A stretch of DNA of 64,000 nucleotides from Alteromonas naphthalenivorans (GCF_000213655.1 NC_015554.1:1860001-1924000); one strand, 5' to 3'; shown: positions 9,221 through 19,230, numbered from the stretch's first letter. Program-made: numbers and translations. Notes: generated by a model not told the origin, from the sequence alone.

Positions 9221-9847
9221 TGCCATAGCGGTAACACGAAGTGGGGCTTTCGGTAGTGTGAGCCCTTTATTTTCGTTAATTTCACTTTGTTCTAAGTGAA
9301 GTATGCCGTTATTAATATGCAGGCCTTCTGGGGTAATATAATCCAGATTTTTATCATCAAATTGCAACATCAACCCTTTCACCGTTGGCATTAAGAACGA
9401 TAAAAAGCTACCCATTTCATTGAAGAACGCTTCATATTGGCCATAGATAAAATTCAGCTCTTCTTTTGTATAACTGGCGGTTAAGTATTCACTTTTTGTT
9501 TCTAGCTGCACAGACATATCACATACATTAGCCGCTTCAGTTAAATCGATACTGATATAGGCATTTGCCAATTTTAGCGCTTTTTCCGTTGGTACAGTGA
9601 ATCGGTACTCATCACTAACCTCTAATGGCATAGTTTGTTTGTCAGTGACTATCTCAGCGTTATTAATTTCACATAACCGCCCTTCACCAACACGCAGAAA
9701 ACCAAAAGCGAATTGCAAAGCTTGAGTGTCTTCATTATCCAGTTTTTTTACGTGGCTATAAAAACGGCTGTATTCCACATTCACCGTTTCAGCGGCAACA
9801 CTTGAGGTGAGTAATGCGCCTATAAGCGCGCATGCTATACGTTTCAT
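9212..9847 (-). CDS. DUF2987 family secreted protein
   Basis: A 211-residue protein with a signal peptide (MKRIACALIGALLTSSVAAE, cleavage likely after residue 19). The mature part begins with VEYSRFYSHVKKLDNED and FAFGFLRVGEGRLCEI, a pattern I associate with DUF2987 proteins of Alteromonadales and Vibrionales. Function unknown. It overlaps the glucosaminidase gene upstream by 4 bp, indicating one transcript, and may act in the cell envelope with it. Confidence 0.72.
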   Translation of the reverse strand: MKRIACALIGALLTSSVAAETVNVEYSRFYSHVKKLDNEDTQALQFAFGFLRVGEGRLCEINNAEIVTDKQTMPLEVSDEYRFTVPTEKALKLANAYISIDLTEAANVCDMSVQLETKSEYLTASYTKEELNFIYGQYEAFFNEMGSFLSFLMPTVKGLMLQFDDKNLDYITPEGLHINNGILHLEQSEINENKGLTLPKAPLRVTAMASS

Positions 9848-10650
9848 TCGGTTAAGAACTCCTGGTTAAACCGGATCATGGTTTGTAATTCGTCTACATA
9901 GGCCGCGCCGCGCTCAGAGTAATTCATTAATCCCTCTGCCAAGGCTACGCCAGTAATGGGGATTTGATTTGCTCTTAACCGCTCTCTGATTTCTCGCAAA
10001 TCGGTATAGGCATCGTGTCTATTCAGGTTACGCATATAAGTATAAGTCGCGCGAGATAGGCTTGGGAACTTCGCGACTTCGTGCGTTGCGCCGGCATTTC
10101 GTTTACCGGGAACAAAACCACATCCTTTCACAAAGCACCAAATACCAAAAAAGTTATAACCTTTTCTAGCAAAACGACTGGTGCCCCATGCCGACTCGTT
10201 TGCCGCTTGCACGAGCACGAGTTCAGCAGGCAAAATATCAATTTTGTGAAGTAACGCAAGCAGACGAGATGTGAGCGGTTGTTCCGCCTTTACACGGTAC
10301 TCAGTTTGCAACCACTCAAGACGGCTAATGTCATCGTCGGTTAGCGGCTCTTCGTTCAAAGCCTTGCGATACAACGTTTGTATGTAATGTCTAAGGGTAA
10401 GTAAATACGCATTCTGTTTTTCAACTTCGGGGCGTAAGTAATCAAAAAAGGCACTCTTCTTTTCTTTAACGTCGGTATACGCAGAAAAGTCGGGAACCGG
10501 TTTTGTGGCTTCTGGTGTTTCTGGAATATCTAAAATATCGGGCTCGCGCTTAGTTAATATAAGCGCGTTAATGACTATTACTGCCAATACAGCAATAGTC
10601 ATTAAAACAATTTTTAGCGTTTCCCGTTTATGCATCGAAGCTCGACTCAT
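9844..10650 (-). CDS. bax: Bax-like glucosaminidase domain protein
   Basis: A membrane-anchored protein with one N-terminal hydrophobic segment and a C-terminal glucosaminidase (lysozyme-like) domain. The catalytic region reads AANESAWGTSRFARKGYNFFGIW, the hallmark of Bax/FlgJ-type peptidoglycan hydrolases with the Glu of NES as acid. The middle holds a charged linker. The start is uncertain: ATGs at 10650 and 10635 both overlap the preceding gene slightly, while a longer frame to 10698 begins with GTG deep inside the neighbour and is unlikely. Ends overlapping DUF2987 by 4 bp. Confidence 0.82.
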   Translation of the reverse strand: MSRASMHKRETLKIVLMTIAVLAVIVINALILTKREPDILDIPETPEATKPVPDFSAYTDVKEKKSAFFDYLRPEVEKQNAYLLTLRHYIQTLYRKALNEEPLTDDDISRLEWLQTEYRVKAEQPLTSRLLALLHKIDILPAELVLVQAANESAWGTSRFARKGYNFFGIWCFVKGCGFVPGKRNAGATHEVAKFPSLSRATYTYMRNLNRHDAYTDLREIRERLRANQIPITGVALAEGLMNYSERGAAYVDELQTMIRFNQEFLTE

Positions 10651-11389
10651 TCGTTTTACTTTGAACAGTTTGGCTGGGTGTATATTCACCCTCTTCACCG
10701 ATCATCTCTTCATACAACAACCCTAGCATACTGAAATACAGGGGTAGAACCCACACAAGGGACAAGCCTAATGTAAACGGAACGGAAATAAACAATATAA
10801 TAAAAATGGCAAACACACCGGCTAACTGTGCCCAATAAGCATTAAATACCCGGCAGGATAAAATAATAGCGCGAAGCGGAGTAAGCGATTTATCGGCAAC
10901 CAGCATGAGTGAAAAAGAGGTCGCCATCCAAAAATACACACCAGGTACCACTAACAATACCAAGCCAATTTGCACCACAATGCCATTCACCAATTGAGTA
11001 AGGGCTAATGCGAATATTATAGAGACGTAGCTGAAAATAGAGAAAACCGTGGTTTTTTGACCTCTGGCATGGCTCACCCCCATCATATACAACCCGCCAA
11101 TTAGTGGTGCAACAATGAAAATAGCGACAATTTCAATTAACGATTGGTGTTCAAAAATGAAGGTGCCGTCTTCATTGAAAGTAATGAACTTCTGAGCAAC
11201 AAAACCGAGTACGACAAACGTAAGAAATAGGACTAATGATGCTTGGAATAAGCTTAAAAAATTTGCTTTAGCCAAACCATTAGCGCGAGAAAACAACGAT
11301 TTAATATCGAAATCATATTGCTTTGAAAGTGTTCTTTCTAGCTTGCTTGATGGCTGGTTATCTTTAAAAGGCATTTTATTATCTGCCAC
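10628..11389 (-). CDS. Six-helix inner-membrane protein of unknown function
   Basis: A membrane protein with a cytoplasmic N-terminal region of about 45 residues and six hydrophobic segments, ending in an acidic tail. The pairing of LLVVPGVYFWMATSFSLMLV with a segment rich in APxRAI is typical of DUF975/GlpQ-membrane-domain-like families, but I do not recognise a named gene. The GTG at 11389 is chosen because AGAGG lies just ahead of it. The frame also has an ATG at 11428, but that ATG coincides with a TATAAT hexamer and so is probably upstream of the transcript start. It shares a short overlap with the downstream glucosaminidase. Confidence 0.65.
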   Translation of the reverse strand: MADNKMPFKDNQPSSKLERTLSKQYDFDIKSLFSRANGLAKANFLSLFQASLVLFLTFVVLGFVAQKFITFNEDGTFIFEHQSLIEIVAIFIVAPLIGGLYMMGVSHARGQKTTVFSIFSYVSIIFALALTQLVNGIVVQIGLVLLVVPGVYFWMATSFSLMLVADKSLTPLRAIILSCRVFNAYWAQLAGVFAIFIILFISVPFTLGLSLVWVLPLYFSMLGLLYEEMIGEEGEYTPSQTVQSKTNESSFDA

Positions 11390-11426
11390 ACGATCCTCTA
11401 CTGCTGCTATCGAATTTAACCGCCGC

Positions 11427-11456
11427 ATTATACATAAATATGGCGATTAACCCCAA
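11427..11456 (-). promoter_or_regulatory. Candidate promoter for the membrane protein-bax-DUF2987 operon
   Basis: A perfect TATAAT (11432-11427 on the minus strand) with TTGGGG 18 bp upstream as a weak -35. It lies 38 bp before the GTG start chosen for the first gene of this three-gene set. Confidence 0.4.
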
Positions 11457-11527
11457 TTACCACGTGTTAGTTGATTAAATATAATAACCAGCGTTTTGCC
11501 TCAAAGCATAAATCTATGAGTGAAACG

Positions 11528-12220
11528 TTAGCCCAAGACTAATTTTGCGGCCAAGCCAACCAGTAAAACGCCCATTGCACGGTCGAGCCAGTACCCTTTT
11601 TTCCCAATAAGTTGAGCAATTTTACTGGTACTAAGTAGGTAGGATAGAAAACAAAACCAAAGTCCTGTTGCTATGGCTAAGTAAATTCCATAACCAAGCT
11701 TGATTGAAAAAGGCGTGTCGATATCAATAATAGCGGTGAACAACGATAAGAAGAATAAGGTTGCTTTGGGGTTTAAGCCATTTGTTAAAAAGCCAATCCA
11801 AAGTGCTTTTTGTGCAGATATTTGCGAGTTAGCTTTTTTATTATTGGCCGCCTTGTTATTAGCTAGCTTAGTTTCATCCAGATTATCTACGCTGTTGCTT
11901 ACCCCTGCCTCGTCGCCTGTTGGCGGTTGGCTAGGCCCGCTTTTTAGTGCGCCATACGCAATATACAATAGATAACCCGCAGCAAGATAACTAAAGGTTT
12001 TGAAAAGCCATGGCGTAGTGGCAATAACTACACTTAACCCCACCAGTGAATACCCAACGTGTAGCAAAATCGCCAGTCCAATGCCAACACTTGTATAAAT
12101 AGCAATACGGCGACCGTACGCGAGGCTATTGCGAACCACTACCGCAAAATCGGGGCCTGGGCTAGCTACTGCAACAAGGTGTACTAGGGCAATGGTCAAA
12201 AATTCATTCAGGTAAGGCAT
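11528..12220 (-). CDS. LysE/RhtB family amino-acid exporter
   Basis: A 230-residue LysE-superfamily transporter that exports amino acids or related small molecules. The N-terminus MPYLNEFLTIALVHLVAVAS followed by PGPDFAVVVRNSL is the family signature (PGPD), and six hydrophobic segments can be drawn. Between the third and fourth segments lies a hydrophilic insert of about 40 residues with the low-complexity stretch LANNKAANNKKANSQ, longer than in typical members. The substrate cannot be read from sequence. Confidence 0.87.
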   Translation of the reverse strand: MPYLNEFLTIALVHLVAVASPGPDFAVVVRNSLAYGRRIAIYTSVGIGLAILLHVGYSLVGLSVVIATTPWLFKTFSYLAAGYLLYIAYGALKSGPSQPPTGDEAGVSNSVDNLDETKLANNKAANNKKANSQISAQKALWIGFLTNGLNPKATLFFLSLFTAIIDIDTPFSIKLGYGIYLAIATGLWFCFLSYLLSTSKIAQLIGKKGYWLDRAMGVLLVGLAAKLVLG

Positions 12221-12321
12221 ATGTTATTAATATTACTCTATATTTTAGGCGCTCAGTGTCAGTGAGCTTACATGCTAGTAAAGCGTCTTTAGCTATGAGT
12301 TTTTTCAAATTATGGCTTTAT

Positions 12322-13038
12322 TTAAAGATAATATTCTTTAATTAACCGCGTTACAAACGCTGGGACTATTTCAGTGGCATTGCCGCTAATAGATTCATCG
12401 AATAACCAATTATTCGCACTGGGTTCTAAATTTAATTCTATGCATTGTGCGCCCGAGTCTTTCGCATTAATCACAAACCCCGCGGCAGGATAAACATTTC
12501 CTGAGGTTCCAATGGCTAAGAAGATATCTGCGTTCGCAATATCTTGTGAAATTTCTTCCATATAAAGGGGCATTTCACCAAACCATACAATGTCGGGTCG
12601 TAAAGTGGCGGTATTACAACAGGCGCAAACAGTTTGGCCGTCGAACGCAATTTTGCATTCAAAAGTCTTATTTGTTGTTACGCAACGGCTAGACAGTAAT
12701 TTTCCGTGCATATGCAAAATACGTTCGCTGCCCGCGCGTTCGTGCAAATCGTCGACATTTTGCGTGATTAATGTGAATCGGTCTTTCAATGCGCGTTCAA
12801 GTGTCACTAGCGCTTCATGAGCAGCATTGGGATTAACGCAATCCGTAGTCAATTGCATTCTACGTTCATTATAAAACCGATATACAAGTTCAGGGTTACG
12901 GGCAAAAGCTTCGGGCGTAGCCACGTCTTCCACACTGTGCTCTTCCCATAATCCGTTGTTATCTCGAAACGTCTTTAATCCAGATTCTGCTGAAATTCCT
13001 GCACCAGTTAACACGACAACGCGAGGTGGTGTATTCAT
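12322..13038 (-). CDS. cobB: NAD-dependent protein deacylase (sirtuin)
   Basis: A 238-residue class III sirtuin. Seen: the NAD-binding GAGISAESGL (12-21), TQNVDDLHERAGS (92-104), catalytic His111 in HMHGKL, four zinc cysteines (C119, C128 and the C138/C140/C141 cluster) and FGEMP. The Y-x-x-R motif (Y56, R59 in YNERR) is the one that lets CobB and SIRT5 accept succinyl-lysine, so it probably acts as both deacetylase and desuccinylase. Single gene with its own intergenic spaces. Confidence 0.93.
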   Translation of the reverse strand: MNTPPRVVVLTGAGISAESGLKTFRDNNGLWEEHSVEDVATPEAFARNPELVYRFYNERRMQLTTDCVNPNAAHEALVTLERALKDRFTLITQNVDDLHERAGSERILHMHGKLLSSRCVTTNKTFECKIAFDGQTVCACCNTATLRPDIVWFGEMPLYMEEISQDIANADIFLAIGTSGNVYPAAGFVINAKDSGAQCIELNLEPSANNWLFDESISGNATEIVPAFVTRLIKEYYL

Positions 13039-13096
13039 AAGCTCAATTCCTTTGAAATATATACACGTAACACGACTACCCTAAATTAAACGAAGG

Positions 13097-13921
13097 TTAA
13101 TCTTTCACTACTGGAAAAGTGGCGTTTGCTCCCCACTCAGACCAAGAACCATCGTAAATAGCAACATCATTTGCACCGCACATGAGTGCAGCAACGCCAA
13201 TAATACACGCCGTAACCCCTGAGCCGCAGGTACAGATAATGGGCTTCGATAAATCAATATTGGCTTTGGCAAAAACATCTTTTAATTTTTCAACGCTTAA
13301 GAAAAAACCATTCTCTAACAGCGCTGTGAATGGAAGATTGTAAGCACCTGGCATGTGCCCCGAACGAATCCCAGGGCGAGGCTCTTCTACTTGCCCGTAA
13401 AATCGCGCTTCACTTCTGGCATCGACTAGTTGAGCATCGGTATTAATCGCTTGAATAACCGCTGAACTATTTACAAACCATTTGCTCTGCGCATTACTTT
13501 CATACTTAAAATGTGAGGGAATACGTTGTTCTGATACTGGTAAGTTTTTTTCTTCCCACGCTACTTGGCCGCCATTTAACAATTTTACGTTCTCATGCCC
13601 CATGGCTTTAAGCATCCACCAAACACGAGGGGCGCTGTACATACCTCGGGTATCGTAAACCACTACAGACGAACGTTCGGTTAAACCTTGTCGGCCTAAG
13701 TACAAAGCAAAGTCAGATTCGGTTGGCATACTATGAGGAAAACCCGTAGTGTGAGCACTGCCCTCGCCGTCTAAGTCTATATCCACAGAGTTTGGCAACA
13801 CCATGGCATCACGAGAATCAGGCGTTTTGGTAACCGGGTCGTCCATAACCGCACGCACTAAAATGATGGGTTCATCTTGCAGTTGCGTGGCAAGCTGTTG
13901 AACATTAACTAACATCGACAT
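13097..13921 (-). CDS. sseA: Two-domain sulfurtransferase (mercaptopyruvate type)
   Basis: A 274-residue protein with two rhodanese domains; the C-terminal domain carries the catalytic loop CGSGVTACI. The CGSGVT form points to 3-mercaptopyruvate sulfurtransferase rather than thiosulfate sulfurtransferase. The start (MSMLVNVQQL) is chosen because GGAGAGGG lies four bases ahead; the longer frame to 13963 has no ribosome binding site. Sulfur handling nearby (tpx, ttcA, tus genes) is not evidence of a shared pathway. Confidence 0.88.
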   Translation of the reverse strand: MSMLVNVQQLATQLQDEPIILVRAVMDDPVTKTPDSRDAMVLPNSVDIDLDGEGSAHTTGFPHSMPTESDFALYLGRQGLTERSSVVVYDTRGMYSAPRVWWMLKAMGHENVKLLNGGQVAWEEKNLPVSEQRIPSHFKYESNAQSKWFVNSSAVIQAINTDAQLVDARSEARFYGQVEEPRPGIRSGHMPGAYNLPFTALLENGFFLSVEKLKDVFAKANIDLSKPIICTCGSGVTACIIGVAALMCGANDVAIYDGSWSEWGANATFPVVKD

Positions 13922-13998
13922 ATCACCCTCTCCATTGAAATGCCCACGTAACGCTGTGGGCATTACTGGTTTGAGCTATTTACGCTTTATATTCTTAA

Positions 13999-14493
13999 TT
14001 ACAAAGCAGCCATTGCTGAATCGTAGTTTGGTTCTTCCGTGGTTTCAGCCACTTGCTCGGTATAAAGTACCTTACCGTCGGTATCAATCACAACGACTGT
14101 TCGTGATAGCAGACCAGTTAGCGGCATAGAAGTGAACGCCACACCATAGTCGTCACCAAAACTTGTACGGAAAGTAGAACCGGTAATCACATTTTCAATG
14201 CCTTCTGCACCACAAAAGCGGCCAGCTGCAAACGGTAAGTCAGCAGATACGCAAATAACTTGTGTATTGTCTAGACCAGCTGCTTGTTCATTGAATTTAC
14301 GCACTGACGTTGCACACGTGCCTGTATCGATAGAAGGGAAAATGTTAAGAATAACGCGTTTACCCTTAAGATCAGCGAGGGTTACTTCACCTAAATCCGC
14401 TTTTACTAATGTGAAGTCTGGGGCTTGCTGCCCAACTTCTGGAAGCGAACCTACAGTTGAAACTGAATTACCTTGAAACGTAACTGTTGCCAT
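13999..14493 (-). CDS. tpx: Thiol peroxidase Tpx
   Basis: A 164-residue atypical 2-Cys peroxiredoxin that reduces hydrogen and organic peroxides in the periplasm or cytoplasm with thioredoxin. Peroxidatic Cys60 sits in [14 protein letters not shown] and resolving Cys94 in GRFCGAEGI, the Tpx spacing. The start MATVTFQGN is preceded by AAGGAG; the longer frame to 14550 lacks one. Length matches E. coli Tpx closely. Confidence 0.96.
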   Translation of the reverse strand: MATVTFQGNSVSTVGSLPEVGQQAPDFTLVKADLGEVTLADLKGKRVILNIFPSIDTGTCATSVRKFNEQAAGLDNTQVICVSADLPFAAGRFCGAEGIENVITGSTFRTSFGDDYGVAFTSMPLTGLLSRTVVVIDTDGKVLYTEQVAETTEEPNYDSAMAAL

Positions 14494-14558
14494 GTTTTTC
14501 TCCTTGGGTTTTGATTGCTTAACCTTATAGTTAAGCGCGAATGCACGCAAGATAAGGG

Positions 14559-15266
14559 TTACTTAACTTGCGCCTTTGCAAATTCAATTTTGTGACTTAA
14601 ATGGGGCTTCCCTTTTAAGTATTGGTGTCGAAAAATACTGAAGTATTTAGCTAGCGCCGTAGCCGCTTCAACTTCACCTGCCAAATCTAACACGTTTATT
14701 CCCACCTCTGCAGTGCAATGCTGGAATTCTCGTGTAGATTCTCGCAACAAGTAATTCGATGATATTTCAGGGGATACGCCCAGCACCGGAAACTTATCTA
14801 GGTACGGGCTTTTACCAAACATTTTTCGCGCCTCACGCCACGTGCCGTCTAAAAATATAAACAATGGAATTTTGTCTAATTTATCTTCCGGCTTGGGGAT
14901 GCAACGCGCTGGCTCAGCATACTCGTGAGGAAATATAATGATGGGTTGGTATTTAGGGTTGCTTAGTAACGTCAGTAAATCTGCATCGGGTTCGGTTCTG
15001 TGCCACACAAACGCGTAATTTTCAGCTACCACATCCGCAATTAATCGGCCTGTGTTGGTTGGCTTGTAGTATTCGCCCTTGTACATGATGAAAAGTACCG
15101 CACAGGATGCTTGTGGTTCAGGCTTATCGGCACAAATACACGCGTTTACAGGCAGTAAACAAATATCGCAACGGATAACTTTACTACCCCGCGCATTGAA
15201 AGCTCGCTTTGCTCGTTTGAGCTCAGACGTTCTAAGCGCCAGAATGGAATTAATATGTGGAAGCAC
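14559..15266 (-). CDS. tapT: DTW-domain tRNA aminocarboxypropyltransferase
   Basis: A 235-residue protein of the DTW family, which installs acp3U in tRNA using S-adenosylmethionine. An N-terminal zinc-knuckle-like set ([13 protein letters not shown]) is followed by the diagnostic [11 protein letters not shown], the DxTW motif. TapT proteins modify U47 of tRNA variable loops. The start codon appears to be GTG at 15266 with no strong ribosome binding site, so the N-terminus is uncertain by a few residues. Gene symbol by family resemblance. Confidence 0.82.
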   Translation of the reverse strand: MLPHINSILALRTSELKRAKRAFNARGSKVIRCDICLLPVNACICADKPEPQASCAVLFIMYKGEYYKPTNTGRLIADVVAENYAFVWHRTEPDADLLTLLSNPKYQPIIIFPHEYAEPARCIPKPEDKLDKIPLFIFLDGTWREARKMFGKSPYLDKFPVLGVSPEISSNYLLRESTREFQHCTAEVGINVLDLAGEVEAATALAKYFSIFRHQYLKGKPHLSHKIEFAKAQVK

Positions 15267-15399
15267 GCAGTAAACTCAATAAGATTAGAGTGATATGGTA
15301 GCACAGAGCGTGAGTTAGCCGTAAAGCAAAATACTGAAATTAATTAGCGAATTATAAGCTTTAAGAATATATATTGGATGTATTTAGATATGTAGAAAA

Positions 15400-15486
15400 T
15401 GGTGCCCGGGGCCGGACTTGAACCGGCACGTCATTACTGACGAGGGATTTTAAATCCCTTGTGTCTACCAATTTCACCACCCGGGC
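15400..15486 (-). tRNA. leuZ: tRNA-Leu (TAA)
   Basis: An 87-nt tRNA with encoded CCA (plus-strand TGG at 15400-15402), acceptor stem GCCCGGG, the long variable arm of a leucine tRNA and anticodon loop TTTAAAA giving anticodon TAA. It is last in a Gly-Cys-Leu tRNA cluster after pgsA, the same order as glyW-cysT-leuZ in E. coli. Confidence 0.96.
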
Positions 15487-15548
15487 ATCGGGGTAACCTT
15501 TCGGTTGGGGTGTCAGGCGTAGAAACCTGTTGTAGCATTAAAGCATTA

Positions 15549-15622
15549 TGGAGGCGGAACCCGGAGTCGAACCGAGATCCACGGATTTGCAATCCGCTGC
15601 ATAGCCATTCTGCCATTCCGCC
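15549..15622 (-). tRNA. cysT: tRNA-Cys (GCA)
   Basis: A 74-nt tRNA with acceptor GGCGGAA, anticodon GCA in the loop TTGCAAA and encoded CCA. It is the middle gene of the Gly-Cys-Leu cluster, 14 bp after tRNA-Gly. Confidence 0.96.
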
Positions 15623-15636
15623 GTAATACTAGACTT

Positions 15637-15712
<76 letters not shown>

Positions 15713-15863
15713 ATTTAAAGTCTTACATTTCGTTTCGTTGTTGCCGTCTCGAAATGTGCGGTGAATTCTACCTGTAACGCTGAAAGTGTCAATACGAAAA
15801 ACAAGGAAATATGCAATTTTGTGATCGTTTGCTACATTTTTATTCACATTGCTCAATAGACGA

Positions 15864-16442
15864 TCAAATCTTATCTTTTAAACCCGCACTTAGGTGTGGC
15901 CACGCAGCACGAGAGTAAATAATCATTGACCAAATTGACAGCACTGCAGCGATATAAAGTAAAATATGTCCTAGGGTTACCCAATAAAGTGGAATGCCCA
16001 TAAACGATTCAAGGCCAGATAATAATCCAATAATGGCTAACATTTGCGCAGTCGTTTTTGCTTTGCCAATAAATGACACTTTTACCGCTTCCCTCACACC
16101 ATTTTGTCCCATCCACTCTCTTAGTGCAGAAACATAAATTTCTCGCACTAATAGTGCAATGGCTGGAATAGTAATCCATAAACTACCGTAACTGTGGGTA
16201 ATCATTAATAATGCAGCCCCCACAATAAGCTTATCGGCAACAGGATCGAGGAAAGCACCAAAAGGCGTAGATTGTTCAAGTTTTCGAGCTAAGTAGCCAT
16301 CGAACCAATCGGTAATCGCCGCAAGCCAGAAAATAACTGCGCCAGCTTCGTGGGCCCAACGCCAATCTAGAAAATAAACACCAACAAACACAGGAATAAG
16401 GATTACTCTGAATAGAGTAATTAAATTTGGAACCGTCCACAT
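15864..16442 (-). CDS. pgsA: CDP-diacylglycerol-glycerol-3-phosphate 3-phosphatidyltransferase
   Basis: A 192-residue membrane enzyme that makes phosphatidylglycerophosphate, the committed step to phosphatidylglycerol and cardiolipin. The CDP-alcohol phosphotransferase motif is intact: D-W-F-D-G-Y-L-A-R, then G-A-F-L-D-P-V-A-D. It starts MWTVPNLITLFRV, very like E. coli PgsA. It follows uvrC in the same direction after 114 bp and is followed by tRNA-Gly-Cys-Leu, a conserved gammaproteobacterial arrangement. Confidence 0.96.
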   Translation of the reverse strand: MWTVPNLITLFRVILIPVFVGVYFLDWRWAHEAGAVIFWLAAITDWFDGYLARKLEQSTPFGAFLDPVADKLIVGAALLMITHSYGSLWITIPAIALLVREIYVSALREWMGQNGVREAVKVSFIGKAKTTAQMLAIIGLLSGLESFMGIPLYWVTLGHILLYIAAVLSIWSMIIYSRAAWPHLSAGLKDKI

Positions 16443-16556
16443 AAATACATCTCAAAATTTTCGCCTAATATAGGCAGGTTTAGCGCAGCTTTTTTTAAGC
16501 CTTCAATTTTTAACAGATTACCGCAATTTACGCATTAATGCGCGTATTGGATGAGA

Positions 16557-18374
16557 TTAAAGATGAAGATGATCGTATATGGTGTCAGCTAACTCTTTGC
16601 TAATACCTGGTACGCTGGCAATTTCATCTTTACTGGCCTTTTTAAGCCCTTGCAGCCCGCCCATGTATTTCAACAATGTTTGGCGACGTTTAGCCCCTAC
16701 TCCAGGTATGGTTTCTAAACTTGATGTGGTTTTCACCTTTTGACGGCGGTTTCTGTGCCCAGTAATAGCAAAGCGGTGAGATTCATCTCTTATATGCTGA
16801 ATAAGATGCAATGCGGGTGAGTGGCTGTCCATAGGCACGGTGTCGTGGCTATCGGCCAATATAATAGTTTCTAACCCCGGCTTACGGGTTGTACCTTTCG
16901 CTACACCTAATAACATAGGCTTTTTATCATGCGGCCAATCTTCAAAGAAAGTTTCAGCTTGCGACAACTGCCCTTTACCGCCATCAATAAGCAGTAAATC
17001 AGGGATCTTTTGTACTTCTTTAACCGATTTATAGCGACGTTTAAGGGCTTGTGCCATAGCGGCGTAATCATCACCGGGCGTAATGCCCTCAATATTATAG
17101 CGGCGGTAATCGCTTTTAAGCGGGCCTTCACGATTAAACACCACGCAAGAGGCCACGGTTTGTTCGCCGGAGGTGTGGCTTATGTCGAAACATTCCATAC
17201 GCTGTAATGGCGCATCTAATTCAAGCGCCGTTTCTAAATCGAGATATCGGGCAAATACCGACTTTTGTTCGCCGTACTGGGTCTCTAGTGCGGTTTCAGC
17301 ATTGGCTTGTGCTAGTTCCAAGTAACGGCGTTTCTCTTCACGTGCACCTTTAAAGAAATTTACACGGTATCCGGCTTCACCGCTAAGTAAATCGGCTATC
17401 GCGTCTTCATCAGACAACGCACTGGCAAATACCATTTGCTTAGGTATAAGTTTGTTGCCCGCTAAGTAGAACTGCAATAAGAAGGATTCGAATATTTCTT
17501 GTTCATCGGCCGTGTTCGGCACTTTTGGGAAAAACGCCTTGCTGCCTAAAAGTTGGCTGTCACGAATAAACATCACCTGAATACACGCCATATTGCCTTT
17601 TACCGCAAAACCAAATACGTCCATTTCATCTTGGGTACCGGCTACCCATTGGCGCTCTTGTACTTTGCGAAGCGTGTTGATTTGATCGCGATAACGTGCG
17701 GCAGCTTCAAAGTTTAGTGCTTCGCTGGCCTTTTCCATTTTATCTACCAAGGTACCAATGACTTGTTGGTTTTTACCTTTTAGGAATAGCCTAGCGAGGT
17801 CTATCTGCTCGTTATACTCTTCGTCGCTAACGTAACCTTCAACACAAGGTGCACTGCATCGTTGCATTTGATATTGCAAACAAGGGCGACTTCTAGCGCG
17901 GTAGTAACTGTCTTCACATTGGCGTACTGGAAAAATACGCTGCATAGAACGCAGACTTTCACGAACGGCCCCCGCACTAGGATAAGGACCAAAATATTCG
18001 CCCTTTTTCTTTTGCGGGCCGCGGTGAAACGATAAACGTGGATGCTGGTGATCAGATAGGAATATAAAAGGGTAGGATTTATCGTCACGCATAACCACGT
18101 TATAACGTGGCTTGTACTTCTTGATGAAGTTATTTTCTAGCAAAAATGCTTCTGTTTCGCTATTTACAACGGTGACATCCATATTGGCAATTTGCAATAC
18201 CAATGAGCGTGTTTTTGCATTATCGACATTCATTCGAAAATAGCTAGAAACACGCTTTTTAAGGTTTTTTGCTTTACCCACATAAATGACTTCTTCCTGG
18301 GCGTTATACATTCTGTATACGCCAGGTTGAGAAGTTAAATTTTTGAGAAACGCTGCGGAATCAAATGCAGACAT
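16557..18374 (-). CDS. uvrC: Excinuclease ABC subunit C
   Basis: A 605-residue nucleotide excision repair endonuclease that makes both incisions around DNA lesions. In order: GIY-YIG nuclease (GVYRMYNAQEEVIYVGKAKN, residues about 16-95), cysteine-rich region (CLQYQMQRCSAPC), UVR domain (about 205-240) contacting UvrB, the RNase H-like endonuclease (MECFDISHTSGEQTV and LLIDGGKGQL) and C-terminal helix-hairpin-helix motifs (ETIPGVGAKRR, ASVPGISKELA). It starts 6 bp after the uvrY stop, so uvrY and uvrC are one transcript, as in E. coli. Confidence 0.98.
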   Translation of the reverse strand: MSAFDSAAFLKNLTSQPGVYRMYNAQEEVIYVGKAKNLKKRVSSYFRMNVDNAKTRSLVLQIANMDVTVVNSETEAFLLENNFIKKYKPRYNVVMRDDKSYPFIFLSDHQHPRLSFHRGPQKKKGEYFGPYPSAGAVRESLRSMQRIFPVRQCEDSYYRARSRPCLQYQMQRCSAPCVEGYVSDEEYNEQIDLARLFLKGKNQQVIGTLVDKMEKASEALNFEAAARYRDQINTLRKVQERQWVAGTQDEMDVFGFAVKGNMACIQVMFIRDSQLLGSKAFFPKVPNTADEQEIFESFLLQFYLAGNKLIPKQMVFASALSDEDAIADLLSGEAGYRVNFFKGAREEKRRYLELAQANAETALETQYGEQKSVFARYLDLETALELDAPLQRMECFDISHTSGEQTVASCVVFNREGPLKSDYRRYNIEGITPGDDYAAMAQALKRRYKSVKEVQKIPDLLLIDGGKGQLSQAETFFEDWPHDKKPMLLGVAKGTTRKPGLETIILADSHDTVPMDSHSPALHLIQHIRDESHRFAITGHRNRRQKVKTTSSLETIPGVGAKRRQTLLKYMGGLQGLKKASKDEIASVPGISKELADTIYDHLHL

Positions 18375-18380
18375 ACTGGG

Positions 18381-19025
18381 CTAAAGCAAATTCGAATCGA
18401 TGAGTTTGTGGCGAAGCGCTAAGTGGGTTAATTCCACATCAGTGGTTACGCCTAACTTTTCAAACATACGATAACGGTATGTATTGACGGTTTTTGCGTT
18501 AATGCTTAGTTCAGTAGCAATATCAGGTACACGCTTGCCCTTGGTGAGGCGAAGCGCAATACTTAACTCTCTATCTGATAAGTCATTGAACGGATTGTCT
18601 GAATTTGGGGAAAGCTTATCGATGGCGATGCTGTTCGCAACTTCACTATCGATATACTTTTGCCCACCAACCACTTTATGAATGGCACGAATAACTTCTT
18701 CAGGTTCGGCATCTTTCGTTAAGAAGCCGAACGCGCCAGCATTCATTACCTGCATAGGTATGGGGCTTTCTTTATGCATAGACAAACAAATTACGCGGGT
18801 GTTCTCTGACATCCGCACAATGCGTTTGGTTGCTTCTAGCCCGCCAATACCGGGCATATTTACGTCCATGAGCACCACATCTGGAGCGTTTTTTCGACAT
18901 AGCTGTACGGCATCTTCGCCATTTTTAGCTTCAGCTATGATTGAAAAATCTACGACATCTTCCAGAATTCGGCGGATCCCTCTTCTGACCAAATCATGGT
19001 CATCTGCTAGGATTATTTTTATCAC
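18381..19025 (-). CDS. uvrY: GacA/UvrY-type response regulator
   Basis: A 214-residue LuxR-family response regulator: receiver domain with phospho-acceptor Asp54 (VVLMDVNMPG), DDHDLVRRG acidic pocket and a C-terminal helix-turn-helix (KRVPDIATELSINAKTVNTY). UvrY/GacA is the partner of the BarA/GacS hybrid kinase and activates Csr-type small RNAs. Linkage to uvrC is diagnostic. The 205 bp upstream show no clear binding site by eye. Confidence 0.95.
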   Translation of the reverse strand: MIKIILADDHDLVRRGIRRILEDVVDFSIIAEAKNGEDAVQLCRKNAPDVVLMDVNMPGIGGLEATKRIVRMSENTRVICLSMHKESPIPMQVMNAGAFGFLTKDAEPEEVIRAIHKVVGGQKYIDSEVANSIAIDKLSPNSDNPFNDLSDRELSIALRLTKGKRVPDIATELSINAKTVNTYRYRMFEKLGVTTDVELTHLALRHKLIDSNLL

Positions 19026-19230
19026 ATGTATCTCACTGACTACGGTTTGCTTTCAAACAAAAAAGATCCGTAACCGAGGTGGATTCCACCAGTTACTTAC
19101 CAATCATGTGTTCGTATCATACCACGACTACCGACTAGGTAAACTTTTCAGTGTCAATTTGTAGTAAGGAAATGTGTAAAAACAAGCATTAACAGAACAA
19201 GCTGGTTAATAAAGATACTACACCGACTTA